Assembly (NCBI RefSeq): GCF_905147045.1
Contig: NC_065911.1
Span: forward strand, 3,534,001-3,598,000
Reading direction: 5' to 3'
Length of the DNA: 64,000 nt
Source: Nymphalis io
Taxonomy: Eukaryota; Arthropoda; Insecta; Lepidoptera; Nymphalidae
The stretch's first letter is position 1. Each line of letters opens with the position of its first letter. The notes beneath the pieces are model-generated. The model made no database searches. It was not told where the DNA came from and worked only from the letters and a program-made list of their open reading frames with translations. Below are positions 1-10,349 of the stretch, piece after piece. A program made the translations under genes and the position numbers.

Positions 1-13
1 AATTTATTATGGT

Positions 14-72
14 TTCTATCTGCGGTGGTGACCACTTATCATCAGGTGACCCATTTGCCCGTCCACCGGCAT
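14..72 (+). repeat. Fragment of SINE-like family A (3' end)
   Basis: A short piece matching the 3' end of the family A repeat seen many times in the window: the GTGACCACTTA...CATCAGGTG core followed by the CCCATTTGCCCGTCC block. The 5' part and poly-A tail are missing. Orientation is set so that the poly-A end of complete copies is 3'. Confidence 0.6.
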
Positions 73-305
73 ATGATGTAAAATATAAATATATTCCTTT
101 GGATTACTTTAGAGCTATATTAACAGCTAAATGTATGGTCACCTTCTTTCGTAAACATTAACACAGTAAGAAATAAAACATTCATTCAAATTAAATAAAC
201 AGTGTTATGTTTTCACAGTTGCTCCCTAATTAAAATATTAGTTTTAATAATGATATTTAAACACAACCAAAAATGTATAGAAGTTATATTAACGTCGCTT
301 AACGA

Positions 306-377
306 GGTTCCATGGTGTAATGGTTAGCACTCTGGACTTTGAATCCAGCGATCCGAGTTCAAATCTCGGTGGAACCT
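306..377 (+). tRNA. tRNA-Gln (anticodon TTG)
   Basis: A complete 72-nt tRNA gene. The acceptor stem GGTTCCA pairs with TGGAACC at the 3' end. The anticodon stem is CTGGA/TCCAG and encloses the loop CTTTGAA with anticodon TTG, which reads CAA glutamine codons. The D arm holds the A-box-like TGGTGTAATGG and the T arm holds the B-box-like GTTCAAATC, the internal RNA polymerase III promoter. There is no intron. A run of ten T residues starts two bases downstream at 379 and serves as the terminator. All stems pair without mismatch, so this is a functional gene and not a SINE head; none of the SINE bodies seen elsewhere follows it. Confidence 0.97.
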
Positions 378-378
378 G

Positions 379-388
379 TTTTTTTTTT
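379..388 (+). terminator. Pol III terminator of tRNA-Gln
   Basis: Ten consecutive T residues directly after the tRNA 3' end, the standard RNA polymerase III stop signal. Confidence 0.9.
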
Positions 389-537
389 CAAATATTAGAA
401 TATAATTGTAAATATTTCTTCCTTGAAGAACAACGTAAGTGAAAAGAATATAACTAATTTTAATATTAAAAAAACATACATATATATAATAAAATAATTT
501 TAGAAGATAAAAAAATTAAATAGCATTAATACGATAA

Positions 538-912
538 TGATGATTATGATTGATTGACGATAGATGTCCTCATGACCGATTTCGGCCACGGCGGTCGATC
601 TCAACGGAGATTTGCCGTCTGCACGGGATATATTATAATGCACAGGTGTGGGTGCAAACACAGATGCATTCACTATTTCCTCACTCTCATAATCCGATGT
701 GACGGGAATCTGATAGGGCCGCAAAGAGTTCAGGCACAGAACAACGGCTCTAAGTGCTTTCCGAAGGAAGAGAAGGTTTGCTTGCATCCAAATTTCAGAC
801 TCCGGGCTCCTATTGAAAAATTTGGACAAAAAACTTAATAACGACCCGACCTGGTGTTTGAACCCGGGACATCGTGATCTGCAGCTTTATATCTAGTCAC
901 TAATAATTCAGT
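538..912 (-). repeat. tRNA-derived SINE, family E, near full length
   Basis: Read on the minus strand, this begins with a tRNA-like head: a B box GGTTCAAACAC in the reverse complement of about 870-885, with the A-box region near 890-905. A body follows that contains TCTCACTCTCATAATCCGATG in plus-strand view and ends at a GACCGATTTCGGCCACGGCG block. Related copies occur at 10.6-11.4 kb, 46.5-46.8 kb and as fragments near 16.7, 18.4 and 32.4 kb. The head has the internal promoter layout, but the cloverleaf has decayed. It ends on an ATGATGATTATG-like tail. Confidence 0.75.
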
Positions 913-1031
913 CAAGATTATGAATGGAATTATAGAAAACAGAGGAATCAAACATAATTAGCTATATGATCATCTTGCCCTTACGCACTAACCAGGAGTA
1001 GCTATGGTGATATCCATTTTTCTTCTTCTGC

Positions 1032-1795
1032 CTAGCGTTTTCCCGGCCTAGTAACACCAGGGTCCGCTTTCCTGCATCTATGCCTCCACTTTGCCCGATC
1101 TAAAGCGTCCTCCTTAGTTAGATCGTGCTTTCTCATATCGTCCCTCACAACATCGAGCCAGCGCTTCTTGGGCCTGCCGCGGCATCTAGGGCCTTCGACA
1201 ATAAAGTCCAGGCATCGGTTCCCGACAAAGTCTGGTGGTCTGCGGCTAATGTGGCCAAACCAACGCAGACGGCTTTCCTGCAACTTATCCGCTACATCGC
1301 AAACTCCAAGGCTACCACGGATGTGCTCGTTACGAATGCGATCTAGTCGCGTAACGCCACACATCCACCGCAGCATTTTCATTTCCGCGACGTGAAGTTG
1401 CTGAACATGTCTCGCGAGAGCTGGCCACGTCTCGCTGCCGTACAATAAGACTGGTCGGATGATGCACTTATACACAAGGCCCTTTAATTTCACCGGTATC
1501 CTGCGATCACAGATTACCTCGGTGACTTCCCGCCATTTGGCCCAGGCTGCGTTTATTCGAGCTCTGACGTCATGGTCGACTGTACCAGACTCGTGCAGTA
1601 CGGACCCGAGGTATTTAAACTTTTCCGTCTTGATAACGGATTCTCCGACTATCTTTATGGGTTCGGAGTCCATATACTCGGTCTTCGTAACGTTAAGCAT
1701 TAGACCTCCCCTCTCTAGCACACCCTTCCACTGGTTCACCTTAAGCTCCAATACCTGTTTGTCCTCATCTACCAGTGCAATGTCATCAGCATACG
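1032..1795 (-). pseudogene. RTE reverse transcriptase, C-terminal fragment with YADD box
   Basis: An open minus-strand frame from the YADD catalytic motif (1782-1793) to a TAG stop at 1032-1034. It includes the post-catalytic stretch with KFKYLGS and the long RTE C-terminal region with LLYGSETW, RWFGHI and GRPKKRW motifs. This is the thumb/connection part of an RTE polymerase, which would copy element RNA at the target site. The upstream RT palm is deleted, so the fragment has no independent function. Confidence 0.88.
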
Positions 1796-2304
1796 AGTTT
1801 CATGGTGTGGCACATAACCTTAATACCGCGGTAGTTTTCGCAGTCCTGTACACTATATACTGGAGTAATTATACTCAATCTCCAAGAGTTGGACATCTTC
1901 CGGCTAGTAAGTATTTGGTTAAAAAGATCAGTAAGTAGGTTCACACCACGAGAACCCATCGCTTTCCACGCTTCAATCGGAAAGTCGTTAGGGCCTACGG
2001 CTTTTCGGTTTTTTATTGTACGAAGACATTTGAGTACCTCGTCAGGTGTTACCGGTGCAACAAGTCCGAGATTAGGAGGCAGTTCTGGAGGAGAGACATT
2101 ATCGTGTTGTGTGTTAAGCAACACGTTAAAGTAGTCGCGCCACCTCTCCTTCACCTTAACTGCATCGCAAACCAAAGTGCCATTTGAGTCCTTTACACAA
2201 AGACATTTTGTAATGTCTTGTGTCGCTTTCTCCCGAGCTTTTGCCAAACGGAAGATAGTCTTTTGGCCCTCGTTTGTCTCAAGCGTGTCATAAAGGGGTG
2301 ACAA
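1786..2304 (-). pseudogene. RTE reverse transcriptase, N-terminal fragment
   Basis: This minus-strand frame encodes the start of the RT domain: the WRDYFNVLLN segment, the AVGPNDFPIEAWKA block typical of RTE and related LINEs, and the ITPVY...CENYRGI motif, ending just after HTMKL. In intact relatives the domain continues for roughly a hundred residues or more before the catalytic FADD/YADD box. Here the frame ends at 1786-1788 where the deletion joins the downstream fragment out of register. Upstream it is continuous in frame, apart from the TAA at 2347-2349, with the linker. Confidence 0.87.
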
Positions 2305-2346
2305 CGTCTGGTAGCGGGCTTTGGCAACTGCTCGTTTAGTGGCACA

Positions 2347-2625
2347 TTAAACTGCTTTATACGCGTCCCGGTCTTCAGGAGATTTGGTCTCTTGCCACTT
2401 TTTAAACTGTGTCTTTTTCTCTCGAACTGCCTCCTGTACTGAGCTGTTCCAACACCACGTCTCCTTATCGATGACGCGGCCTCCCTTCGAAGTGCCAAGG
2501 ACCTGTTTTCCAATGGTGTTCACTGTTGACTGGATCCATTGACTATCGACTGATTCATCTGTGTCTATGCTTAAGTTGGAGCTAGCTACGACTTTACAGA
2601 AGTCATGCTGTTTTGGTCCATTCAA
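2347..2625 (-). pseudogene. RTE linker between endonuclease and RT
   Basis: This minus-strand segment lies in the same frame as the endonuclease (3' end at 2647) and the RT (from 2304). It is bounded by two single-codon stops, TGA at 2647-2649 and TAA at 2347-2349. It carries the WCWN.SVQEAVREKK pattern common to the linker of RTE proteins. Both interruptions are isolated stop codons in an otherwise open frame, consistent with post-insertion decay. Confidence 0.8.
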
Positions 2626-2646
2626 CAGCCACCATTTAGTTTTAGG

Positions 2647-3555
2647 TCAGCGTCGTTCAGGCACTTTTTTGCTTGGTACTACCAGCATGTCCATGACAAG
2701 GATGCGGTGTTGTGTTGCTAGGCATTCCCCAGGAATTACTTTGCAGTTGGTCACTCTACCAATTTGGCTTCTTCTTATAAGCAAGTAGTCGATCTGGGTG
2801 GAGTGCGGCCCACTTTTATAGGCGATGAGGTGCTCGGGTTTCTTTTGGAAGAAAGTGTTAACAATGGCAAGGTCTGATAATAAGCAGGTGCTGAGAATTG
2901 AATCTTCCTCTGCATTCTCACGACCATAGCCGTAGCCGCCATGTACACGTCCATATTCACGTGACTCCTCACCAACATGGCCGTTCAAATCTCCACCTAT
3001 CACGATGCTCTCGGTGTTCGGAATGTAGCGGAGCATGTCTTCCAAGTCATTCCAGAAGGATTCCTTCTCCGATTCAGAGCCGCCGACCTGTGGAGTGTAG
3101 GCGCTGATAAGATGAGTAATTACTCCTTTTATCAGTAGCTTCACCCGAAGAAGTCGGTCGCTCAGTCTATCGACTTCTAGAATACTGTTCTGGAATTCTT
3201 CGGACAGTACTACGGCCACACCGTTCTTTCCTGAGGGGGAGCCGGAGTAGATCAACTTGTAACCCAGTCCAATATCACGGGACTTGTTCCCCTTCCAACG
3301 AGTTTCTTGCAAGAATGCAGCATGAACCCTGCGCCTCGTCAGTACGTCAGCCAGTTCAAGGGAGCGACCTGTGAGAGAGCTGATGTTCCAGGTGGCAAAG
3401 CGGAGCTTCTTTTTAGGTACTTGCTTCTTTAGCCGTGCCCGTACTTGACACGGTAGCCCTTTCCCACTCGTCGCAGGCTTAGGGCGATGTGCTTGCGCGT
3501 CGTTTTTCGGCGACGCCCTAGCCATTGTACCTAAAATTCTTTTCTTTTTTTCCAT
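2647..3555 (-). pseudogene. RTE apurinic endonuclease domain (302 residues)
   Basis: This is the longest intact LINE frame in the window. It starts at an ATG at 3555 and ends at an in-frame TGA. Motifs of the exonuclease/endonuclease/phosphatase fold appear in order: TWN with Asn57, LQET with Glu84, SAYTP at about 151-155, GGDLNGH with Asp189 and Asn191, QIDYLL with Asp256 and a final QHR with His283. All expected catalytic residues are present. The basic N-terminal 50 residues precede the domain. This enzyme would nick the target for target-primed reverse transcription, but the element lacks a working RT. The frame survives as a relic. Confidence 0.88.
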
Positions 3556-3641
3556 ATTAAATGGCGGGTACTGGTTTTACAAGGACCGTCTGACCTCCCC
3601 AACCTAGAGTAGGAAATCAGTTCAGGATAGAGGGATGTTGA

Positions 3642-4110
3642 GGAAATTTGGTGGGAATTCAAGGTATAGGGATACTAGGTGAAGACCTCTCGCTGCCGAG
3701 TGTGATAAATGCCATGCTTGGTAGCGAGAGGTGCTGGTTGGAGACGGTCTCCTTCTGCGAAAATGTCATGTCGCAGAAGGAGACAGCGGAGCGGGAGCGT
3801 GAGGAGAGGGCCTCCGCTGACTCGCTTCGCCGAAGAAGACCGGGGAGAAGGCGTCGGCGCTATGCGCATCTTCTCCTCCTGCCCTAAATGTTGCCGGGGT
3901 TAGGGGGTCTTTGTACCCTGAGAACCCCCTAGGATTTGGAGGCCTGCAGAGGCGGGCCAACCGTCGGGGCGTCACTGTAGTATGCGCAAGCGATCCCGTG
4001 ACGCCCCTCGAAAAGGCGGTGTGGGTACCGCTGGTTTTTTAGTGGGTATTCCGGCGCATACTCGGCGCCGGCGAGTCCCACATAAACCCCCACTTCAAGT
4101 GGGGGAAAGC
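3642..4110 (+). mobile_element. R1-like LINE, C-terminal end of ORF2 plus 3' UTR
   Basis: On the plus strand 3642-3887 encodes the last ~80 residues of an R1/TRAS-like polymerase: LPSVINAMLGSERCW, then SFCENVMSQKETAERERE, then an arginine-rich end (RRRRPGRRRRR) and a TAA. A GC-rich 3' UTR follows. Its last part (GATCCCGTGA...GGTATTCCGGCGC, GCCGGCGAGTCCCACATA) recurs at 29.9 kb. The element is heavily 5' truncated and abuts the 5' end of the minus-strand RTE. Two hairpins lie in the coding part; the clearest has arms at 3747-3760 and 3771-3784. The clade assignment is from motif memory. Confidence 0.7.
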
Positions 4111-4139
4111 TATTAAAATATGGGTTAACCCGCGGATAC

Positions 4140-4584
4140 CTCATTGCCTATATGCCGTACCGAAGACACATATCAGAGGAGTTACGGTGGCTAATAAACA
4201 TAAATTATGGATCCTCGGACGTTTGAATCGTCATTTCAGACAATATGAATGCAAAGCTACCAATGGCTCACCTAAATTCCACCTAAAATAACTGACAAGA
4301 ACCTCAAACTTCTTTCATCGATGATAATTACATATATAGTTATCATATATACTATTTATTAAAATAAAATTTGTTAAATCCAAAAAAAAATATCTCGTCT
4401 TTATAATCTTGTACAGAATATCCCTTATATATTTTTGGAATTGCTTAATAAAAATAACCAACATGTCATTTCTAAAAACAAATGACCATTTAAAGGTCAT
4501 CTACACTAAAACGTGGAAAAGCTTAGTGGACAGAAATCACTAGAATTAACATAATATAACATAAGGAACTGATAAGCCTTATCT

Positions 4585-4588
<4 letters not shown>
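4140..4588. other. AT-rich intergenic stretch, no gene seen
   Basis: Plain AT-rich DNA between the R1-like LINE tail and an (AT)n tract. The only open frame (minus, 4315-4500) is low complexity and has no recognisable motif. Confidence 0.6.

Positions 4589-4645
<57 letters not shown>
4589..4645. repeat. (AT)n microsatellite
   Basis: About 28 uninterrupted TA units. Confidence 0.97.
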
Positions 4646-4649
<4 letters not shown>

Positions 4650-5224
4650 GACAATTGATAAGTTTAGTAACGTTAAATGTCAAGGGTTTTCAGTAAAACT
4701 GGTATTGCATAAAATACAAAATGATTACCAGTTATTTTTATTTTACATGAGATATTTGATCTTTACTGAGCTGAAGGTATAGATAACTAAAGCTATAGTT
4801 TTTTTTTTTAATTACGCTAATGCAATAAGTATAAAATTATTATTCTCATATCAAATAAGAAAATCGAAATGCTGCAATGGTTCAAATAATAAAATCTTGT
4901 ACGTAAGAATGGCGTAGAGAAGATAAAACTATTAACCATATTCTATTTGAAAAAACAGCCAAGTCAAGTTTGTTTTGAAATATAACATATCGACAATACA
5001 ACGGTTATATTTATCAGAGAACCTATAGATAAGCTGGCACTCATGTATGTAACAAGTATTATAATTATTGAACTCTTTAAAGAAACCAGTAGTAAATATG
5101 TAAGCGGCTGTACAAAGTTGGCTGATATATAGGAGCAATATACTAACAAAGCATTTACCAAACATTGTAATCCAACACGTATAACCAAGTTACGCAATTA
5201 CAATATTGTATGATCTAAATAGAT

Positions 5225-5305
5225 ACACAAATGACACGCGTGAGTCCACGTGGAAGTGCACGTTGCATATAGCGTGCGCGTACGCAGATAAACAAGCACG
5301 CTGAA
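5225..5305. promoter_or_regulatory. CpG-rich regulatory-looking island with E-box
   Basis: In very AT-poor-in-CpG surroundings this stretch holds many CpG and palindromic sites: ACGCGT, a CACGTG E-box at 5247-5252, and GTGCGCGTACGC. It lies 180-260 bp upstream of the small ORF at 5486. It could be a promoter or enhancer; no TATA box is positioned convincingly. Confidence 0.3.
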
Positions 5306-5485
5306 AATTACATGTTTCAATCATTGATCATTAGACACGATGAGCAATTTTAAGTGAAGTATCAATTAGAAGACGGTTATTTTCTGGAGTGATATTTGTT
5401 GTGTTTTAGCATGTTTTACTCTTGCTAAATACTACCTGAAAATAATGGATTTATTGTTGATGTGAATCATATATTGGTACGCCTA

Positions 5486-5845
5486 ATGGGTAAGACCGAC
5501 TGGTATGCGCGACGGAAACGCTCTCTTATTCTGTCCATCCGACTTCTTATTGTTATGTCTTTAATTATATTAAGTCAAACATTTTGTGAACATTCGAGAA
5601 CAAATTTGTATAGAATTAGAGACTGCCTAGCTAGTTGTTGTACAATAAGATTTCGCGATGTAACATACACAGTTCATACATTATATTTAGGTTCTAGCTA
5701 CAATGAAGTTTCAATACAGCCATGTCTTAATCATGAGCTAACTGGGATCTCTGCAGACCCGCCGATGACTGCACTACACTGCATGATTTTTCTTTCTGAT
5801 ACAATTCTACAAGTATACTTTATTCGTGAAATCATAATTTCATGA
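5486..5845 (+). CDS. Possible small secreted protein (119 residues), unrecognised
   Basis: An ATG-initiated open frame of 119 codons. I do not recognise the product. The N terminus looks like a signal peptide or signal anchor: a basic stretch (ARRKRS, residues ~7-12) followed by about 20 hydrophobic residues (LILSIRLLIVMSLIILSQTF), then a possible cleavage region at Cys-Glu-His. The next segment is cysteine-containing (RDCLASCC), as in small secreted peptides, but the C-terminal half is unremarkable. A CpG-rich island lies about 200 bp upstream. Against it: the start sits at ATGGGTAAGA, which would also be a good splice donor, codon use is AT-driven, and no homologue can be named. It may be chance. 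Confidence 0.25.
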   Translation: MGKTDWYARRKRSLILSIRLLIVMSLIILSQTFCEHSRTNLYRIRDCLASCCTIRFRDVTYTVHTLYLGSSYNEVSIQPCLNHELTGISADPPMTALHCMIFLSDTILQVYFIREIIIS

Positions 5846-5849
5846 AATT

Positions 5850-7272
5850 TCAATATAATCAGGTTTCAAAACAACGTGGAATACGAATAAAATCTACTGT
5901 CGTTATATTTTTCTTACGTTTCTCAATTTCACATCATGTATGTACTAAATTTCAGTTGTCATTTTTGTCTCTTAAGTTGACACTTTTGTCAAGAGAACCT
6001 TTGAGCATGATCCAAAGATTCTACCAGACCAGTGGTTAGCTTAACTAGCTGATACATCTATTGACGCTCTAATACAAATAATAAAATTCAACCTAAACAC
6101 TTATACCTGTTATTCTAAATGAAGGCAACGTGTTTCTCTTTAAAATTAGTGTGCTGGAAACTTCCCTAATCGGCAGCGCTAATAACATGGCACTCTGCCC
6201 AAATTGGCTTACATCAGTTCAAAATCACATCCGTTCTGTATTCCAATGAATCTTGGCCAAAGTGAATATTGGCCATACTACATTGTTATCACATATAAAG
6301 TAAACATTTGTGAAAGAAATTTAGCTCTTCCCAGTCTTTGTGGCAAATAGGTAGAGAAAAGATTCCTTGGAAATAGTGAGGCGTGACCAAATATATTTGA
6401 TCAAATATTGGACCCAATAGAATATCAAATTAAACGTAACAAAATTGGCAGGAAAAGTGAAAATAGCTTATCCCCAACATTGTAAATGGAAACGTGTACA
6501 AATCGAATCTGAGGCCACGTGAAACTTCAATATTCCGAAATGGTTTAGTTTCGTAACATAACTAACAATTCTTTTTGTTCTATATTGCACAATATTTAGT
6601 CAATACATTCCTATTTGGAATTTAATGATTTTAAAATTGTACTTTAAATTGTTAAATTCGAACTAGAATGATTAGCCATGAGGATACAAAAAATGTATAT
6701 GCAAAACAAAATGAAAATAATAACTAAGATATACATTGAAATATCTCGTAATAAATAACTCGTGGAATAGTGACAAGAATACTAGCATCATTTCCCCATT
6801 GAATCACATTTCCTATTCTCTAGACTAAAAATGTACATGTCACTAGAGTATCAAAGCCGGTGTTTTCATTTTATTATAAGTATTTTATTATTTCATAAAG
6901 AACTGCCATAGTAATTCATATTTTATTATATAATGTATTAGTTATAAATATTAAATTATAGGTATTTACATAAGCTTATGACCTGATTATGTATTAACGT
7001 CTCTCTCATGTTAGGTAGTCTGGAAGAGATGGCTGATCAACCGCAATAACATATCATCAATTCATATCGTATCAAGCCCCTATTTATTTATTATTATTGT
7101 AACTATTAATTAGTCCTAAGCAATTCTCTGCATTGTAACTTTGTGGTATACAGGAATATATATATTAATATATAAACGCTATAATGGTATAATCTATACA
7201 ATTATATTTTAAAGCTAAAAATATTTCAAATTATATTTTCGCGTTAATACATTTATTGAGAATATCTGATGC
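5850..7272. other. Unique-looking AT-rich intergenic DNA
   Basis: No convincing ORF, RNA gene or dispersed repeat was found. A CACGTG E-box lies at 6516-6521. Confidence 0.5.
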
Positions 7273-7285
7273 ATATCAGATGAGT

Positions 7286-7332
7286 GGGTGGTATTTACCC
7301 AGACGAGCTTGCACAAAGCTCTACCACCAGTG
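7286..7332 (-). repeat. Inverted terminal piece of family A repeat
   Basis: This 47-bp segment (TTTACCCAGACGAGCTTGC...CTACCACCAG) is the 5' end of family A in the opposite orientation to the copy that directly follows. It is flanked by ATATCAGATGAGT (7273-7285) and its near-complement ACTCATCAGATAT (7337-7349). Confidence 0.75.
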
Positions 7333-7581
7333 TAATACTCATCAGATATATTACCACAAAATAGCAGTACTTGGTATTGTTCTGTTCTGTTTAAAACGTG
7401 AGTAAGCCGGTGTAATTACAGGTACAAGGGGCATAACATCTTAGTTCCCAAAGTTGGTGGTGCATTGGTGATGTAAGCGGTGGTTAACATTTCTTACAAT
7501 GCCAATGTCTATGGGCGTTGGTGACCACTTACCATCAGTTGGCCCATATGCTCGTTCGCCTTTCTATTCTATAAAAAAAAA
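7333..7581 (+). repeat. SINE-like family A copy with poly-A tail
   Basis: A near-complete body of family A on the plus strand, from the ATCAGATAT block through GGCATAACATCTTAG, GCCAATGTCTATGGG and the CCACTTACCATCAG core, to TTCTATTCTATA and a run of nine A. The first ~45 bases are inverted (7286-7332). Confidence 0.85.
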
Positions 7582-8024
7582 TTGATAAAGGCATTTAAGG
7601 TAAGTAAAATTTATATAACAATATTCAACACGAAGAAAACCGCACAGAGCTTACAGTTGAAAAAGCAATAACAATTAATAATCTTGGAAACATCTTCGGG
7701 AAAATCACCGTCATTGTCCGGTTGTCCTTATTTTTTGGTATATTATATACCAATACACATTGAAACAACTTGGTGAAATATGCTTCTAACCTCCTCAACC
7801 AGTGGAAGAACTGCCAAGTCCAAGTCCTGATGTGTTCGTTTCCACACCATAGGGATAGTTAAGGCGCTTACAATTGAGATAAATGAACGCTCTTTACAAT
7901 TCCTATAAATCTCTTACGATGTCATTGGATTTAGACGAAGGGTATCTTCTCTTTTTTGCTAGCTAATTAAGATTCACAAGATGTAAAATTATGTTTCTTT
8001 CTGAGTCAGATAGTCAAATTATAA

Positions 8025-8330
8025 ACTAGCACCAGTTCGGATAATAAATACCCTGACCTGAGTAGAACCGGCGAAAGCAACTCAGCGGGTTTTTTTGTCA
8101 TGTCTAGTTTACAAATTTTCAGAATAAAAAATAGCCAGGGGGCGATCGCTTCATATTAAAGGTGTGCTATCATACATAAATTCACTAATTGTATAATAAA
8201 TATCCTTCGCATAGACGCGTTCCTTTTTTTTAATTTAAGAACGAAGGCATTTTGTACGCTTTCAGGGATCCTGTAGAATCGTATACATTGCTCCACAAAG
8301 AAGTTACTGATTCTAAGCAGTCGTATATCT
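8025..8330 (+). repeat. Dispersed repeat F (GACCTGAG...GAACCGGCGAAAG type)
   Basis: A block with CTGACCTGAGTAGAACCGGC then GAAAGCAACTCAGCGGGTTTT. Its core recurs at 24510-24575 as GACCTGAGAAGAACTGGCG and AAAGAAACACAACAGGTC. It is likely the 3' part of a retroelement; the class and the right boundary are uncertain. Confidence 0.4.
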
Positions 8331-8889
8331 AATATATATGTTTCTTTAATATTAGTAGTGATTCAGTTGTTTGAATCTAAGCTGTCCATTTTAATTGCTA
8401 TTTATCATTGTTATACAATTAACTTTTTTATCATTCCGAGAATTTTGGCAAGAGTGTTGTTTATGTACTATTCTTAAAATAAACGAATGGATTATAGTAT
8501 CTCCCACACAAAACATAGTGACTATTTTCGTCTTCAACGAGTTCCGAAGCAAATTTTATTTACATGTTATGATGCAATGTTTTGAAACACATTACGGATT
8601 GAATGTATATAAAAGTAAAAGTATTAACATGTAGCCCAGTGGACTGAGTCTTCTACTTTGAAAAGGGTTCGGAGCTTCTTTATGTATTTATTTTTTTACC
8701 ACCAATAAAATGACGTCATCTTAACATAAGCATAAGGTAATGGAACACATAATTTCAATTAGAGGCAGCCACATCGTGAAAGGCTTAGTGGATTAACATA
8801 TTAATCCATTTATACCATATATATAAATATATTTATTTAAAAAAATTGAATAACGAAATGACATGATCACGTAACATGACCACGTAACA

Positions 8890-9126
8890 TGCGTACCACT
8901 GTATTTTCATGTGCTTAATTTGTGATTATAATTCATCTCGTGCATTACGATGAAGGTAAACATCGAGAGGTAATGACATGTGTCTAATTTCACTAAAATT
9001 CTGCCACATGTGTATTCCACCAACCCGCTTTGGAGGAGCATGGTGGAAGCAGCTCCAAGCTTTCTCCTCAAAAAAAAAGGGAGAGGAGGCCTTAGCCCAG
9101 CGATGAGACATTCACAGGCTGCTACC
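8890..9126 (+). repeat. tRNA-derived SINE, family B, headless copy
   Basis: The family B body: TTTTCATGTGCTTAATTTGTG, CACATGTGTATTCCACCAAC, GGGAGAGGAGGCCTTAGC and the CACAGGCTGCTAC end. The tRNA-like head (A and B boxes) is missing, so it is 5' truncated. The open frames on both strands here are by-products of the repeat. Confidence 0.85.
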
Positions 9127-9379
9127 AAACCGAAATGAAATGAAATATACTAATTAATACACTTAGTTTAGTAATTACATAGTTCTCTTAAAAGTATCAA
9201 CACGCTCCAATGCGGGTTAGTGTATACACCACACATGCTCCAAGATTTCATCCGTAATTTGTAAATTCAAGATGTTTTCTTATATTAATTATAAGGACAA
9301 ATGATTGAACCAATAATCTTAGATTGAGTTTCACGTGTTATCACTACTGAAACATCTGCGTTCAATTAGCATTAAAATC

Positions 9380-9550
9380 CGTATCTGTACAAATATTATA
9401 AATGCGAACGTCTCTTACGCTTTCAAGGCTAAGCCACTGAACCGATTTTGATGAAATTTGGTTTCGGTGCATAGGCAACTTTTTTGCCTGCGTTTTATAC
9501 ATAAAATACCCCTCTCTTCTTAACACGCAATCGGAGCCGCGGGCTATTAG
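9380..9550 (+). repeat. Helitron-like lepidopteran repeat, family D
   Basis: It starts TATTATAAATGCGAACGTCTC and contains CACTGAACCGATTTTGATGAA and ATAGGCAACTTTTT before a GAGCCGCGGGCTA end. Diverged relatives lie at 26.44-26.56 kb and 30.73-30.88 kb. Assignment to Helitron-type elements rests on memory of similar butterfly repeats; no CTRR hairpin end was verified. Confidence 0.5.
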
Positions 9551-10349
9551 TACTATTTATTAATTTTCATTTTCGAAAACGATATTTAATGCATTTATTA
9601 TCTTAAACAAGATAAAATATATATAAATAGCATCTTATATACAAAACAAGGAACGAATCCAACTCACACTCGAGAGATAATTATCGTAACAAACAGTCGT
9701 TACGCTGTTAGTGATTATATAACGAATTATATTATTTATTATCGATAGAGAATAACATTTGCCAACATTAAACATAGCACACGTTGACATAAATACAGAT
9801 AACATAATGATACTAAGAAATTGCATTGTTTATTATGATAATAGGTCGAATTATTGTTTCCTGGTGACAATTAGCTTCCATAGATTTAAATAAATATGAA
9901 TTTAGTTTTTAACGTTAAAAACAATTATATGTTTTTTATTTTTTATTTCGGGCAGTATTATTCAAAGTATTGACGGCTTAAAGTCAAGTAAATCTAAATA
10001 GGAAAGTAACAGTTTTGTAAGTTTTTTTTTTTCATGAGGACTAAAGTGACCACTTACCACCAGCAGGCCACCATTTTGGTATCAACATATCTACTATGGT
10101 ATGTTACAAGTAAAAGTACACTATTATTAATATATCTATGAAATTAATCCCTGAAAGGAATTAACTTAATTTCTTGCCGATTCTTCTAGCATCTTCATTC
10201 TGGACCTATACTTTTCAAATAATCTTGTAAAATGTCGATTCGCTTTCGATAAGTATGTACAATAGGTATTAAAAATAAATTATATTTTTTACAGCGCATA
10301 GCAGTAATACATTACTATTAAAATGAATACTAATTATTGAATATTATTG
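9551..10349. other. AT-rich intergenic DNA
   Basis: No gene was seen. A very short family A remnant (GTGACCACTTACCACCAG) lies near 10045-10065. Confidence 0.5.

Larger units (their letters stand above)
1020..3575 (-). mobile_element. RTE-clade non-LTR retrotransposon, internally deleted and dead
   Basis: On the minus strand this holds the single-ORF layout of an RTE LINE: an apurinic endonuclease (2647-3555), a linker (about 2347-2625), the N-terminal half of reverse transcriptase (1786-2304) and its C-terminal end (1032-1795). Endonuclease, linker and N-terminal RT lie in one frame, interrupted by two stops, a TGA at 2647-2649 and a TAA at 2347-2349. The RT then runs through an HTMKL motif and jumps within about 20 bases to a YADD catalytic box (1782-1793) in a different frame. 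Several conserved RT blocks between those motifs are therefore lost in a frame-shifting deletion. The 3' boundary near 1020 and the 5' boundary near 3575 are approximate; no target-site duplication was identified. Confidence 0.9.

Noticed and set aside
1459..1938. 159-codon plus-strand ORF
   Set aside because: Antisense shadow of the minus-strand RTE reverse transcriptase.
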